Assembly (NCBI GenBank): GCA_014843695.1
Contig: CM026390.1
Location: 3,307,213-3,371,212 of the forward strand
DNA length: 64,000 nucleotides
Direction: 5' to 3'
DNA from: Archivesica marissinica
Lineage: Eukaryota > Mollusca > Bivalvia > Venerida > Vesicomyidae
Made by a program: the position numbers and the translations under genes. The notes beneath the pieces are model-generated. The model was not told the DNA's origin. It searched no databases and saw only the letters and a program-made list of their open reading frames with translations. Shown here one piece after another: positions 1 to 14,917 of this stretch (the stretch's first letter is position 1; each line of letters begins with the position of its first letter).

Positions 1-200
1 CTACTCACTACTATAGAGCATTGCCACTGTAAAATAACTACTCACTACTATAGATCATTGCCACTATACAATAACTACGCACTACTATAGATCTTTGCCA
101 CTGTACAATAACTACTCACTACTATAGATCCTTGCCACTGTACAATAACTACTCACTACTTTAGATCCTTGTCACTGTACAATAACTGCTCACTACTATA

Positions 201-1690
201 TATCCTTGTCACTGTATAATAACTACTCACTACTATAGATCATTGCCACTGTACAATAACTACTCACTACTATAGATCATTACCAGTGTACAATAACTAC
301 TCACTACTATAGATATTTGCCACTGTACAATAACTACTCACTACTATAGATCCTTACCACTGTACAATAACTACTCACTACTATAGATCCTTGCCACTGT
401 ACAATAACTACGCTCTACTATAGATTGTTGCCACTGTACAATAACTACTCACTACTATAGATCCTTGCCACTGTACAATAACTACTCACTACGTTAGATC
501 CTTGTCACTGTACAATAACTACTCACTATTATAGATCATTACAAGTGTACAATAACTCCTCACTACTATAGATCCTTGCCACTGTACAATAACTACTCAC
601 TATTATAGATCCTTGCCACTGTACAATAACTACGCACTACTATAGATCATTACCACTCTACAAGGACTACGCACTACCATAGATCATTACCACTGTATAA
701 TAACTACGCACTACTATAGATCATTACCACTGTATATTAACTACAAACTACTATAGATCATTACCACTGTACAATGACTACGCACTACTATAGATCATTA
801 CCACTGTATAATAATTACACACTACTATAGATCATTAACACTGTACAATGACTACACACTACTATAGATCATTACCACTGTACAATAAATACGCACAACT
901 ATAGATCATTACCACTGTATAATAATTACACACTACTATAGGTCATTACCACTGTACAATAACTACGCACTACAATAGATCATTACCACTGTATAATAAT
1001 TACACACTACTATAGATCATTGCCACTGTATAATAACTACACACTACTATAGATCATTAACACTGTACAATGACTACACACTACTATAGATCATTACCAC
1101 TGTACAATAACTACACACTACTATAGACCATTACCGCTGTACAATAACTACTCACTACTATATATCATTACCAGTGTACAATAACTACTCACTACTATAG
1201 ATCCTTGCCACTGTACAATATCTACTCACTACTATAGATCCTTGCAACTGTACAATAACTACTCACTACTTTAGATCCTTGTCACTGTACAATAACTACT
1301 CACTACTATAGATCATTACAACTGTACAAAAACTACGCACTACTATAGATCATTACAACTGTACAATAACTACGCACTACTATAGATCATTACCACTGTA
1401 CGATAACTACGCACTACTATAGATCATTACCACTGTACAATGAATACGCACTACTATAGAACATTACCGCTGTACAATAACTACTCACTACTATAGATCC
1501 TTGCCACTGTACAATAACTACTCACTACTATAGATCATTGCCACTGTACAATAACTAATCACTACCATAGATCCTTGCCACTGTACAATAACTACGCACT
1601 ACTATAGATCTTTGCCATTGTACAATAACTACTCACTACTATAGATCCTTGCCACTGTTCAATAACTACTCACTACTTTAGATCCTTGTC
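201..1690 (+). repeat. Satellite A long-range super-repeat, copy 1
   Basis: Rare unit variants in this segment recur in the same order about 4.9-5.4 kb downstream. The tatccttgtc variant is at 201 and 5122 (offset 4921, exactly 133 units). The cgttagatcc variant is at 492 and 5411 (offset 4919). The gacca/gaccac variant is at 1126 and 6378 (offset 5252). The cttgtc/cattaccagt pair is at 1681 and 7081 (offset 5400). The stepwise growth of the offset shows that blocks of units were inserted or lost after duplication. Borders are approximate. Confidence 0.7.
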
Positions 1691-4600
1691 ACTGTACAAT
1701 AACTACTCACTACTATAGATCATTACCAGTGTACAATAACTACTAACTACTATAGAACCTTGCCACTGTACAATATCTACTCACTACTATAGATCCTTGC
1801 CTCTGTACACTAACTACGCACTGCTATAGATCCTTGCCACTGTACATTAACTACGCACTACTATAGATCATTACCACTGTACAATAACTACTCACTCTTA
1901 TAGATTCTTGCCACTGTACATTAACTACGCACTACTATAGATCATTACCAGTGTACAATACCTACTCACTACTATAGATCCTTGCCACTGTACAATAACT
2001 ACTTACTACTATAGATCATTGCCACTGTACAATAACTACTAAATACTATAGATCTTTGCCACTGTACAATAACTACACACTACTATAGATCCTTGCCACT
2101 GTACAATAAATACTCAATACTGTAGATCCTTGCCATTCTACAATAACTACTCACTACTATAGATCCTTGTCACTGTATAATAACTACTCATTACTATAGA
2201 TTCTTGCCACATTACAATAACTACTCACTCTTATAGATCCTTGCCACTGTACAATAACTACTCTCTACTATAGATAATTACCAGTGTACAATAACTACTC
2301 ACTACTATAGATCATTGCCACTGTACAATAACTACTCACTAATATAGATCCTTGCCACTGTACAATAACTACTCAATACTGTAGATCCTTGCCATTCTAC
2401 AATAACTACTCACTACTATAGATCCTTGTCACTGTATAATAACTACTCATTACTATAGATTCTTGCCACTGTACAATAACTACTCACTCTTATAGATCCT
2501 TGCCACTGTACAATAACTACTCTCTACTATTGATAATTACCAGTGTACAATAACTACTCACTACTATAGATCCTTGCCACTGTACAATAACTACTCACTA
2601 ATATAGATCCTTGACACTGTACAATAACTACTCACTCTTATAGAACCTTGCCACTGTACAATAACTACTCTCTACTATAGATAATTACCAGTGTACAATA
2701 ACTACTCACTACTATAGATCCTTGCCACTGTACAATAACTACTCACTAATATAGATCCTTGACACTGTACAATAACTACTCACTACTATAGATCTTTGCC
2801 ACTGTACAATAACTACTCACTACTATAGATCCTTGCCACTGTACAATAACTACTCAGTACTAAAGATCCTTGCCACTGTACAATAACTACTCGTTACTAT
2901 AGATCATTACAACTGTACAATAACTACGCACTACTATAGATCCTTGCCACTGTACAATAACTACGCACTACTGTAGATCATTACCACTGTACAATAACTA
3001 CGCACTACTATAGATCATTACCACTGTACAATAACTACGCACTACTATAGATCATTACCACTGTACAATAACTACGCACTACTATAGATCATTACCACTG
3101 TACGATAACTACGCACTACTATAGATCATTACCACTGTACGATAACTACGCACTACTATAGATCATTACCGCTGTACAATAACTACTCACTACTATATAT
3201 CATTACCAGTGTACAATAACTACTCAGTACTAAAGATCCTTGCCACTGTACAATAACTACTCACTACTATAAATCCTTGCCACTGTACAATAACTACTCA
3301 CTACTATAGATCATTGCCACTGTACAATAACTACTCGTTACTATAGATCAGTACCACTGTACAATAACTACGCACTACTATAGATCCTTGACACTGTACA
3401 ATAACTATTCAATACTATAGATCATTGCCACTGTACAATAACTACTCACTACTATAGATCCTTGCCACTGTACAATAACTACGTACTACTATAGATCTTT
3501 GCCACTGTACAATAACTACTCACTACTATAGATCCATGCCACCGTACAATAACTACGCACTACTGTAGATCATTACCACTGTACAATAACTAGGCACTAC
3601 TATAGATCATTACCACTGTACAATAACTACGCACTACTATAAATCATTACCACTGTACAATAAATACGCACTACTATAGATCATTACCGCTGTACAATAA
3701 CTACTCACTACTATATATCATTACCAGTGTACGATAACTACTCACTACTATAGATCTTTGCCACTGTACAATAACTAATCACTACTATAGATCATTGCCA
3801 CTGTACAATAACTAATCACTACTATAGATCCTTGCCACTGTACAATAACTACGCACTACTATAGATCTTTGCCACGGTACAATAACTACTCATTACTTTA
3901 GATCCTTGTCACTGTACACTAACTAGGCACTGATATAGATCATTACCATTGTAGAATAACTACTCACTACTATAGATCCTTGCCACTGTACAATAACTAC
4001 GCACTACTATAGATCATTACCAGAGTTCAATACCAACTCACTACTATAGATCCTTGCCACTGTACAATAACTACTTACTACTATAGATCATTGCCACTGT
4101 ACAATAACTACTCACTACTATAGATCCTTGCCACTGTACAATAACTACACACTACTATAGATCCTTGCCACTGTACAATAACTACTCACTACTGTAGATC
4201 CTTGCCACTCTACAATAACTACTCACTACTATAGATCCTTGTCACTGTATAATAACTACTCACTACTATAGATTATTGCCACTGTACAATAACTACTCAC
4301 TCTTATAGATCCTTGCCACTGTACAATAACTACTCACTACTATAGATAATTACCAGTGTACAATAACTACTCACTACTATAGATCATTGCCACTGTACAA
4401 TAACTACTCACTACTATAGATCCTTGCCACTTTACAATAACTACTCACTACTATAGTTCCTTGCCACTGTACAATAACTACGCACTACTATAGATCTTTG
4501 CCACTGTACAATAACTACTCACTACTATAGATCATTGCCACTGTACAATAACTACTCACTACTATAGATCATTGCCACTGTACAATAACTACTCACTACT

Positions 4601-5121
4601 ATAGATCCTTGCCACTATACAATAACTACGCACTACTATAGATCTTTGCCACTGTACAATAACTACTCACTACTATAGATCCTTGCCACTGTACAATAAC
4701 TACTCACTACTTTAGATCCTTGTCACTGTACAATAACTACTCACTACTATATATCCTTGTCACTGTATAATAACTACTCACTACTATAGATCCTTGCCAC
4801 TGTACAATAACTACTCACTACTATAGATCATTACCAGTGTACAATAACTACTCACTACTATAGATCATTGCCACTGTACAATAACTACTCACTACTATAG
4901 ATCCTTGCCACTGTACAATAACTACTCACTACTATAGATCCTTGCCACTGTACAATAACTACGCACTACTATAGATCTTTGCCACTGTACAATAACTACT
5001 CACTACTATAGATCATTGCCACTGTACAATAACTACTCACTACTATAGATCATTGCCACTGTACAATAACTACTCACTACTTTAGATCCTTGTCACTGTA
5101 CAATAACTACTCACTACTATA

Positions 5122-7090
5122 TATCCTTGTCACTGTATATAACTACTCACTACTATGATCATTGCCACTGTACAATAACTACTCACTACTATAGATCATT
5201 ACCATTGTACAATAACTGCTCACTACTTTAGATATTTGCCACTGTACAATAACTACTCACTTCTTTAGATCCTTACAACTGTACAATAACTACTCACTAC
5301 TATAGATCCTTGCCACTGTACAAAAACTACGCACTACTATAGTTCGTTGCCACTGTACAATAACTACTCACTACTAAAGATCCTTGCCACTGTACAATAA
5401 CTACTCACTACGTTAGATCCTTGTCACTGTACAATAACTACTCACTATTATAGATCATTACAAGTGTACAATAACTACTCACTACTATAGATCCTTGCCA
5501 CTGTACAATAACTACGCACTACTATAGATCATTACCACTGTAAAATAACTATTCACTACTATAGATCCTTGCCACTGTACAATGACTACGCACTACTGTA
5601 GATCATTACCACTGTACAATAACTACGCACTACTATAGATCATTACCACTGTATAATAACTACACACTACTATAGATCATTAACACTGTACAATGACTAC
5701 GCACTACCATAGATCATTACCACTGTACAATGAATACGCACTACTATAGATCATTACCGCTGTATAATAACTACGCACTACTATAGATCATTACCACTGT
5801 ATAATAACTACACACTACTATAGATCATTACCGCTGTATAATAACTACACACTACTATAGATCATTAACACTGTACAATGACTACGCACTACTATAGATC
5901 ATTACCGCTGTATAATAGCTATGCACTACTATAGATCATTACCACTGTATAATAACTACACACTACTATAGATCCTTGCCACTGTACAATAACTAAGCAC
6001 TACTATAGATCATTAACACTGTACAATGACTACGCACTACTATAGATCATTACCACTGTATAATAACTACACACTACTATAGATCATTAACACTGTACAA
6101 TGACTACGCACTACTATATATCATTACCACTGTACAATAACTACGCACTACTATAGATCATTACCACTGTATAATAATTACACACTACTATAGATCATTA
6201 CCACTGTACAATAACTACGCACTACTATAGATCATTACCACTGTATAATAATTACACACTACTATAGATCATTACCACTGTATAATAACTACACACTACT
6301 ATAGATCATTAACACTGTACAATGACTACACACTACTATAGATCATTACCACTGTACAATAACTACACACTACTATAGACCACTACCGTTGTACAATAAC
6401 TACTCACTACTATATATCATTACCAGTGTACAATAACTACTCACTACTATAGATCCTTGCCACTGTACAATAACTACTCACTACTATAGATCATTGACAC
6501 TGTACGATAACTACTCACTAATTTAGATCCTTGCCACTGTACAATAACTACACACTACTATAGATCTTTGCCACTGTACAATATCTACTCACTACTATAG
6601 ATCCTTGCCACTATACAATAACTACTCACTACTTTAGATCCTTGTCACTGTACAATAACTACTCACTACTATAGATCATTACAACTGTACAATAACTACG
6701 CACTACTGTAGATCATTACCACTGTACAATAACTACGCACTACTATAGATCATTACCACTGTACGATAACTACGCACTACTATAGATCATTACCACTGTA
6801 CAATGAATACGCACTACTATAGAACATTACCGCTGTACAATAACTACTCACTACTATATATCATTACAAGTGTACGATAACTACTCACTACTATAGATCC
6901 TTGCCACTGTACAATAACTACTCACTACTATAGATCGTTGCCACTGTACAATAACTAATCACTACTATAGATCCTTGCCACTGTACAATAACTACGCACT
7001 ACTATAGATCTTTGCCACTGTACAATAACTACTCACTACTATAGATCCTTGCCACTGTACAATAACTACTCACTACTTTAGATCCTTGTC
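5122..7090 (+). repeat. Satellite A long-range super-repeat, copy 2
   Basis: This is the second copy of the block that starts at about 201. It keeps the same ordered rare variants, including the stretch rich in tataataactacacac and cattaacactg units (about 5640-6360 here, 800-1120 in copy 1). It is longer than copy 1 by several 37-bp units. Confidence 0.7.
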
Positions 7091-10000
7091 ACTGTACAAT
7101 AACTACTCACTACTATAGATCATTACCAGTGTACAATAACTACTCACTACTATAGATCCTTGCCACTGTACAATACTACTCACTACTATAGATCCTTGCC
7201 ACTGTACAATAACTACGCACTACTATAGATCATTACCACTGTACAATAACTACTCACTCTATAGATCCTTGCCACTGTACAATAACTACACTACTATATC
7301 ATTACCACTGTACAATAACTACTCACTACTATAGATCTTGCCACTGTACAATAACTACCACTACTATAGATCCTTGCCACTGTACAATAACTACTCACTA
7401 CTATAGATCATTGCCACTGTACAATAACTACTCACTACTATAGATCCTTGCCACTGTACAATAACTACTCACTACTTTAGATCCTTGCCACTGTACAATA
7501 ACTACTCACTACTATAGATCATTACCACTGTACAATAACTACTCACTACTATAGATCCTTGCCACTGTACAATAACTACTCACTACTATAGATCCTTGCC
7601 ACTGTACAATAACTACGCACTACTATAGATCATTACCACTGTACAATAACTACTCACTATTATAGATCATTGCCACTGTACAATAACTACGCACTACTAT
7701 AGATCATTACCAGTGTACAATAACTACTCACTACTATAGATCCTTGCCACTGTACAATAACTACTTACTACTATAGATCATTGCCACTGTACAATAACTA
7801 CGCACTACTATAGATCATTACCACTGTACAATAACTACGCACTACTATAGATCATTACCACTGTACAATGAATAAGCACTACTATAGATCATTACTAGTG
7901 TACAATAACTACTCACTACTATAGATCATTGCCGATGTACAATAACTACTCACTACTATAGATCCTTTCTACTGTACAATAACTACTCACTACTATAGAT
8001 CATTGCCACTGTACAATAACTACTCACTACTATAGATCCTTGCCACTGTACAATAACTACGCACTACTATAGATCTTTGCCACTGTACAATAACTACTCA
8101 CTAATATAGATCCTTGCCACTGTACAATAACTACTCACTACTATAGATCCTTGCCACTGTACAATAACTACGCACTACTATAGATCATTACCAGTGTACA
8201 ATAACTACTCACTACTATAGATCATTGCCACTGTACAATAACTACTCACTACTATAGATCATTGCCACTGTACAATAACTACTCACTACTATAGATCCTT
8301 GCCACTATACAATAACTACTCACTACTATAGATCTTTGCCACTGTACAATAACTACTCACTACTATAGATCCTTGCCACTGTACAATAACTACTCACTAC
8401 TTTAGATCCTTGCCACTGTACAATAACTACTCACTACTATAGATCCTTGCCACTGTACAATAACTACTCACTACTATAGATCCTTGCCACTGTACAATAA
8501 CTACTCACTACTATAGATCATTACCACTGTACAATAACTACTCACTACTATAGATCATTGCCACTGTACAATAACTACTCACTACTATAGATCCTTGCCA
8601 CTGTACAATAACTACTCACTACTATAGATCCTTGCCACTGTACAATAACTACTCACTACTATAGATCCTTGCCACTGTACAATAACTAGGCACTACTATA
8701 GATCATTACCACTGTACAATAACTACGCACTACTATAGATAATTACCACTGTACAATAACTACGCACTACTATAGATCCTTGCCACTGTACAATGAATAC
8801 GCACTACTATAGAACATTACCGCTGTACAATAACTACTCACTACTATATATCATTACAAGTGTACGATAACTACTCACTACTATAGATCATTGCCACTGT
8901 ACAATAACTACTCACTACTATAGATCATTGCCACTGTACAATAACTACTCACTACTATAGATCCTTGCCACTGTACAATAACTACGCACTACTATAGATC
9001 TTTGCCACTGTACAATAACTACTCACTACTATAGATCCTTGCCACTGTACAATAACTACTCACTACTTTAGATCCTTGTCACTGTACAATAACTACTCAC
9101 TACTATAGATCATTACCAGTGTACAATAACTACTAACTACTATAGATCCTTGCCACTGTACAATAACTACTCACTACTATAGATCCTTGCCACTGTACAC
9201 TAACTACGCACTACTATAGATCATTACCACTGTACAATAACTACTCACTACTATAGATCATTGCCACTGTACAATAACTACGCACTACTATAGATCATTA
9301 CCAGTGTACAATAACTACTCACTACTATAGATCCTTGCCACTGTACAATAACTACTTACTACTATAGATCATTGCCACTGTACAATAACTACTCACTACT
9401 ATAGATCCTTGCCACTGTACAATAACTACACACTACTATAGATCCTTGCCAATGTACAATAACTACTCAATACTGTAGATCCTTGCCACTCTACAATAAC
9501 TACTCACTACTATAGATCCTTGTCACTGTATAATAACTACTCATTACTATAGATTCTTGCCACTGTACAATAACTACTCACTCTTATAGATCCTTGCCAC
9601 TGTACAATAACTACTCTCTACTATAGATAATTACCAGTGTACAATAACTACTCACTACTATAGATCCTTGCCACTGTACAATAACTACTCACTACTATAG
9701 ATCCTTGACACTGTACAATAACTACTCACTACTATAGATCCTTGCCACTGTACAATAACTACGCACTACTATAGATCTTTGCCACTGTACAATAACTACT
9801 CACTACTATAGATCCTTGCCACTGTACAATAACTACTCACTACTATAGATCATTGCCACTGTACAATAACTACTCACTACTATAGATCCTTGCCACTGTA
9901 CAATAACTACGCACTACTGTAGATCATTACCACTGTACAATAACTACGCACTACTATAGATCATTACCACTGTACAATAACTACGCACTACTATAGATCT

Positions 10001-10260
10001 TTGCCACTGTACAATAACTACTCACTACTATAGATCCTTGCCACTGTACAATAACTACGCACTACTGTAGATCATTACCACTGTACAATAACTACGCACT
10101 ACTATAGATCATTACCACTGTACAATAACTACGCACTACTATAGATCATTACCACTGTACAATAAATACGCACTACTATAGATCATTACCACTGTACAAT
10201 AACTACTCACTACTATATATCATTACCAGTGTACGATAACTACTCACTACTATAGATCCT

Positions 10261-11331
10261 TGCTACTGTACAATAACTACTCACTACTATAGATCATTGC
10301 CACTGTACAATAACTAATCACTACTATAGATCCTTGCCACTGTACAATAACTACGCACTACTATAGATCTTTGCCACTGTACAATAACTACTCACTAATA
10401 TAGATCCTTGCCACTGTACAATAACTACTCACTACTTTAGATCCTTGTCACTGTACACTAACTACGCACTGCTATAGATCATTACCACTGTACAATAACT
10501 ACTCACTACTATAGATCCTTGCCACTGTACAATAACTACGCACTACTATAGATCATTACCAGTGTACAATACCTACTCACTACTATAGATCCTTGCCACT
10601 GTACAATAACTACTTACTACTATAAATCATTGCCACTGTACAATAACTACTCACTACTATAGATCCTTGCCACTGTACAATAACTACTCACTACTATAGA
10701 TCCTTGCCACTGTACAATAACTACTCACTACTATAGATCCTTGCCACTGTACAATAACTACTCACTCTTATAGATCCTTGCCACTGTACAATAACTACTC
10801 ACTACTATAGATAATTACCAGTGTACAATAACTACTCACTACTATAGATCATTGCCACTGTACAATAACTACTCACTACTATAGATCCTTGCCACTGTAC
10901 AATAACTACTCACTACTATAGATCCTTGCCACTGTACAATAACTACGCACTACTATAGATCTTTACCACTGTACAATAACTACTCACTACTATAGATCCT
11001 TGCCACTGTACAATAACTACGCACTACTATAGATCATTGCCACTGTACAATAACTACTCACTACTATAGATCATTACCACTGTACAATAACTACGCACTA
11101 CTATAGATCCTTGCCACTGTACAATAACTACGCACTACTGTAGATCATTACCACTGTACAATAACTACGCACTACTATAGATCATTACCACTGTACAATA
11201 ACTACGCACTACTATAGATCCTTGTCACTGTACAATAACTACTCACTACTATAGATCATTACAACTGTACAATAACTACGCACTACTATAGATCATTACC
11301 ACTGTACAATACTACGCACTATATAGATCCT
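10261..11331 (+). repeat. Satellite A higher-order repeat, about 29 units (1,071 bp)
   Basis: A characteristic series of variants starts with tgctactgtac and continues through ctaatcac, ctcactaatatag, cactacttt, gtacactaactacgcactgc, tacctactcac and cttactactataaatc. It starts at 10261 and starts again at 11332. A second marker (gtcactgtacacta) at 10447 and 11518 gives the same 1,071-bp step. Further copies start at 13882, 14918 and 17752. Confidence 0.8.
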
Positions 11332-13881
11332 TGCTACTGTACAATAACTACTCACTACTATAGATCATTGCCACTGTACAATAACTAATCACTACTATAG
11401 ATCCTTGCCACTGTACAATAACTACGCACTACTATAGATCTTTGCCACTGTACAATAACTACTCACTAATATAGATCCTTGCCACTGTACAATAACTACT
11501 CACTACTTTAGATCCTTGTCACTGTACACTAACTACGCACTGCTATAGATCATTACCACTGTACAATAACTACTCACTACTATAGATCCTTGCCACTGTA
11601 CAATAACTACGCACTACTATAGATCATTACCAGTGTACAATACCTACTCACTACTATAGATCCTTGCCACTGTACAATAACTACTTACTACTATAAATCA
11701 TTGCCACTGTACAATAACTACTCACTACTATAGATCCTTGCCACTGTACAATAACTACTCACTACTATAGATCCTTGCCACTGTACAATAACTACTCACT
11801 ACTATAGATCCTTGCCACTGTACAATAACTACTCACTACTATAGATCCTTGCCACTGTACAATAACTACTCACTACTATAGATCATTGCCACTGTACAAT
11901 AACTACTCACTCTTATAGATCCTTGCCACTGTACAATAACTACTCACTACTATAGATAATTACCAGTGTACAATAACTACTCACTACTATAGATCATTGC
12001 CACTGTACAATAACTACTCACTACTATAGATCCTTGCCACTGTACAATAACTACTCACTACTATAGATCCTTGCCACTGTACAATAACTACGCACTACTA
12101 TAGATCTTTGCCACTGTACAATAACTACTCACTACTATAGATCCTTGCCACTGTACAATAACTACGCACTACTATAGATCATTGCCACTGTACAATAACT
12201 ACTCATTACTATAGATCATTACCACTGTACAATAACTACGCACTACTATAGATCATTACCACTGTACAATAACTACGCACTACTATAGATCATTACCACT
12301 GTACAATAACTACTCACTACTATAGATCATTACCAGTGTACAATAACTACTCACTACTATAGATCATTGCCACTGTACAATAACTACTCACTACTATAGA
12401 TCCTTGCCACTGTACAATAACTACTCACTACTATAGATCATTGCCACTGTACAATAACTACTCACTACTATAGATCCTTGCCACTGTACAATAACTACGC
12501 ACTACTATAGATCCTTGCCACTGTACAATAACTACTCACTACTATAGATCCTTGCCACTGTACAATAACTACGCACTACTATAGATCATTACCACTGTAC
12601 AATAACTACGCACTACTATAGATCATTACCACTGTACAATAACTACGCACTACTATAGATCATTACCACTGTACAATAAATACGCACTACTATAGATCAT
12701 TACCACTGTACAATAACTACTCACTACTATATATCATTACCATGTACATAACTACTCACTACTATAGATCCTTGCCACTGTACAATAACTACTCACTACT
12801 ATAGATCATTGCCACTGTACAATAACTACTCACTACTATAGATCCTTGCCACTGTACAATAACTACGCACTACTATAGATCCTTGCCACTGTACAATAAC
12901 TACTCACTACTATAGATCCTTGTCACTGTACAATAACTACCACTACTATAGATCATTACCACTGTACAATAACTACTCACTACTATAGATCCTTGCCACT
13001 GTACAATAACTACGCACTACTATAGATCATTACCACTGTACAATAACTACTCACTACTATAGATCCTTGCCACTGTACAATAACTACTCACTACTATAGA
13101 TCATTGCCACTGTACAATAACTACTCACTACTATAGATCCTTGCCACTGTACAATAACTACTCACTACTATAGATCCTTGCCACTGTACAATAACTACTC
13201 ACTACTATAGATCCTTGCCACTGTACAATAACTACTCACTACTATAGATCCTTGCCACTGTACAATAACTACTCACTACTATAGATCCTTGCCACTGTAC
13301 AATAACTACTCACTACTATAGATCCTTGCCACTGTACAATAACTACTCACTACTATAGATCATTACCACTGTACAATAACTACTCACTACTATAGATCCT
13401 TGCCACTGTACAATAACTACTCACTACTATAGATCCTTGCCACTGTACAATAACTACTCACTACTATAGATCCTTGCCACTGTACAATAACTACGCACTA
13501 CTATAGATCTTTACCACTGTACAATAACTACTCACTACTATAGATCCTTGCCACTGTACAATAACTACGCACTACTATAGATCATTGCCACTGTACAATA
13601 ACTACTCACTACTATAGATCATTACCACTGTACAATAACTACGCACTACTATAGATCCTTGCCACTGTACAATAACTACGCACTACTATAGATCATTACC
13701 ACTGTACAATAACTACGCACTACTATAGATCATTACCACTGTACAATAACTACGCACTACTATAGATCCTTGCCACTGTACAATAACTACTCACTACTAT
13801 AGATCATTACCACTGTACAATAACTACTCACTACTATAGATCATTACCACTGTACAATAACTACTCACTACTATAGATCCT

Positions 13882-14917
13882 TGCTACTGTACAATAACTA
13901 CTCACTACTATAGATCATTGCCACTGTACAATAACTAATCACTACTATAGATCCTTGCCACTGTACAATAACTACGCACTACTATAGATCTTTGCCACTG
14001 TACAATAACTACTCACTAATATAGATCCTTGCCACTGTACAATAACTACTCACTACTTTAGATCCTTGTCACTGTACACTAACTACGCACTGCTATAGAT
14101 CATTACCACTGTACAATAACTACTCACTACTATAGATCCTTGCCACTGTACAATAACTACGCACTACTATAGATCATTACCAGTGTACAATACCTACTCA
14201 CTACTATAGATCCTTGCCACTGTACAATAACTACTTACTACTATAAATCATTGCCACTGTACAATAACTACTCACTACTATAGATCCTTGCCACTGTACA
14301 ATAACTACTCACTACTATAGATCCTTGCCACTGTACAATAACTACTCACTACTATAGATCCTTGCCACTGTACAATAACTACTCACTACTATAGATCCTT
14401 GTCACTGTATAATAACTACTCACTACTATAGATTATTGCCACTGTACAATAACTACTCACTCTTATAGATCCTTGCCACTGTACAATAACTACTCACTAC
14501 TATAGATAATTACCAGTGTACAATAACTACTCACTACTATAGATCATTGCCACTGTACAATAACTACTCACTACTATAGATCCTTGCCACTGTACAATAA
14601 CTACTCACTACTATAGATCCTTGCCACTGTACAATAACTACGCACTACTATAGATCTTTGCCACTGTACAATAACTACTCACTACTATAGATCCTTGCCA
14701 CTGTACAATAACTACGCACTACTATAGATCATTGCCACTGTACAATAACTACTCGTTACTATAGATCATTACCACTGTACAATAACTACGCACTACTATA
14801 GATCATTACCACTGTACAATGAATACGCACTACTATAGATCATTACCAGTGTACAATAACTACTCACTACTATAGATCATTGCCGATGTACAATAACTAC
14901 TCACTACTATAGATCCT
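13882..14917 (+). repeat. Satellite A higher-order repeat, 28 units (1,036 bp)
   Basis: This block has the same variant series as at 10261. The next copy starts at 14918, so the step is 1,036 bp, exactly 28 units of 37 bp. The second marker at 14068 and 15104 gives the same step. The related marker at 17938 and 19455 is 1,517 bp apart, exactly 41 units, so the order persists further into the array with a different unit number. Confidence 0.8.
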
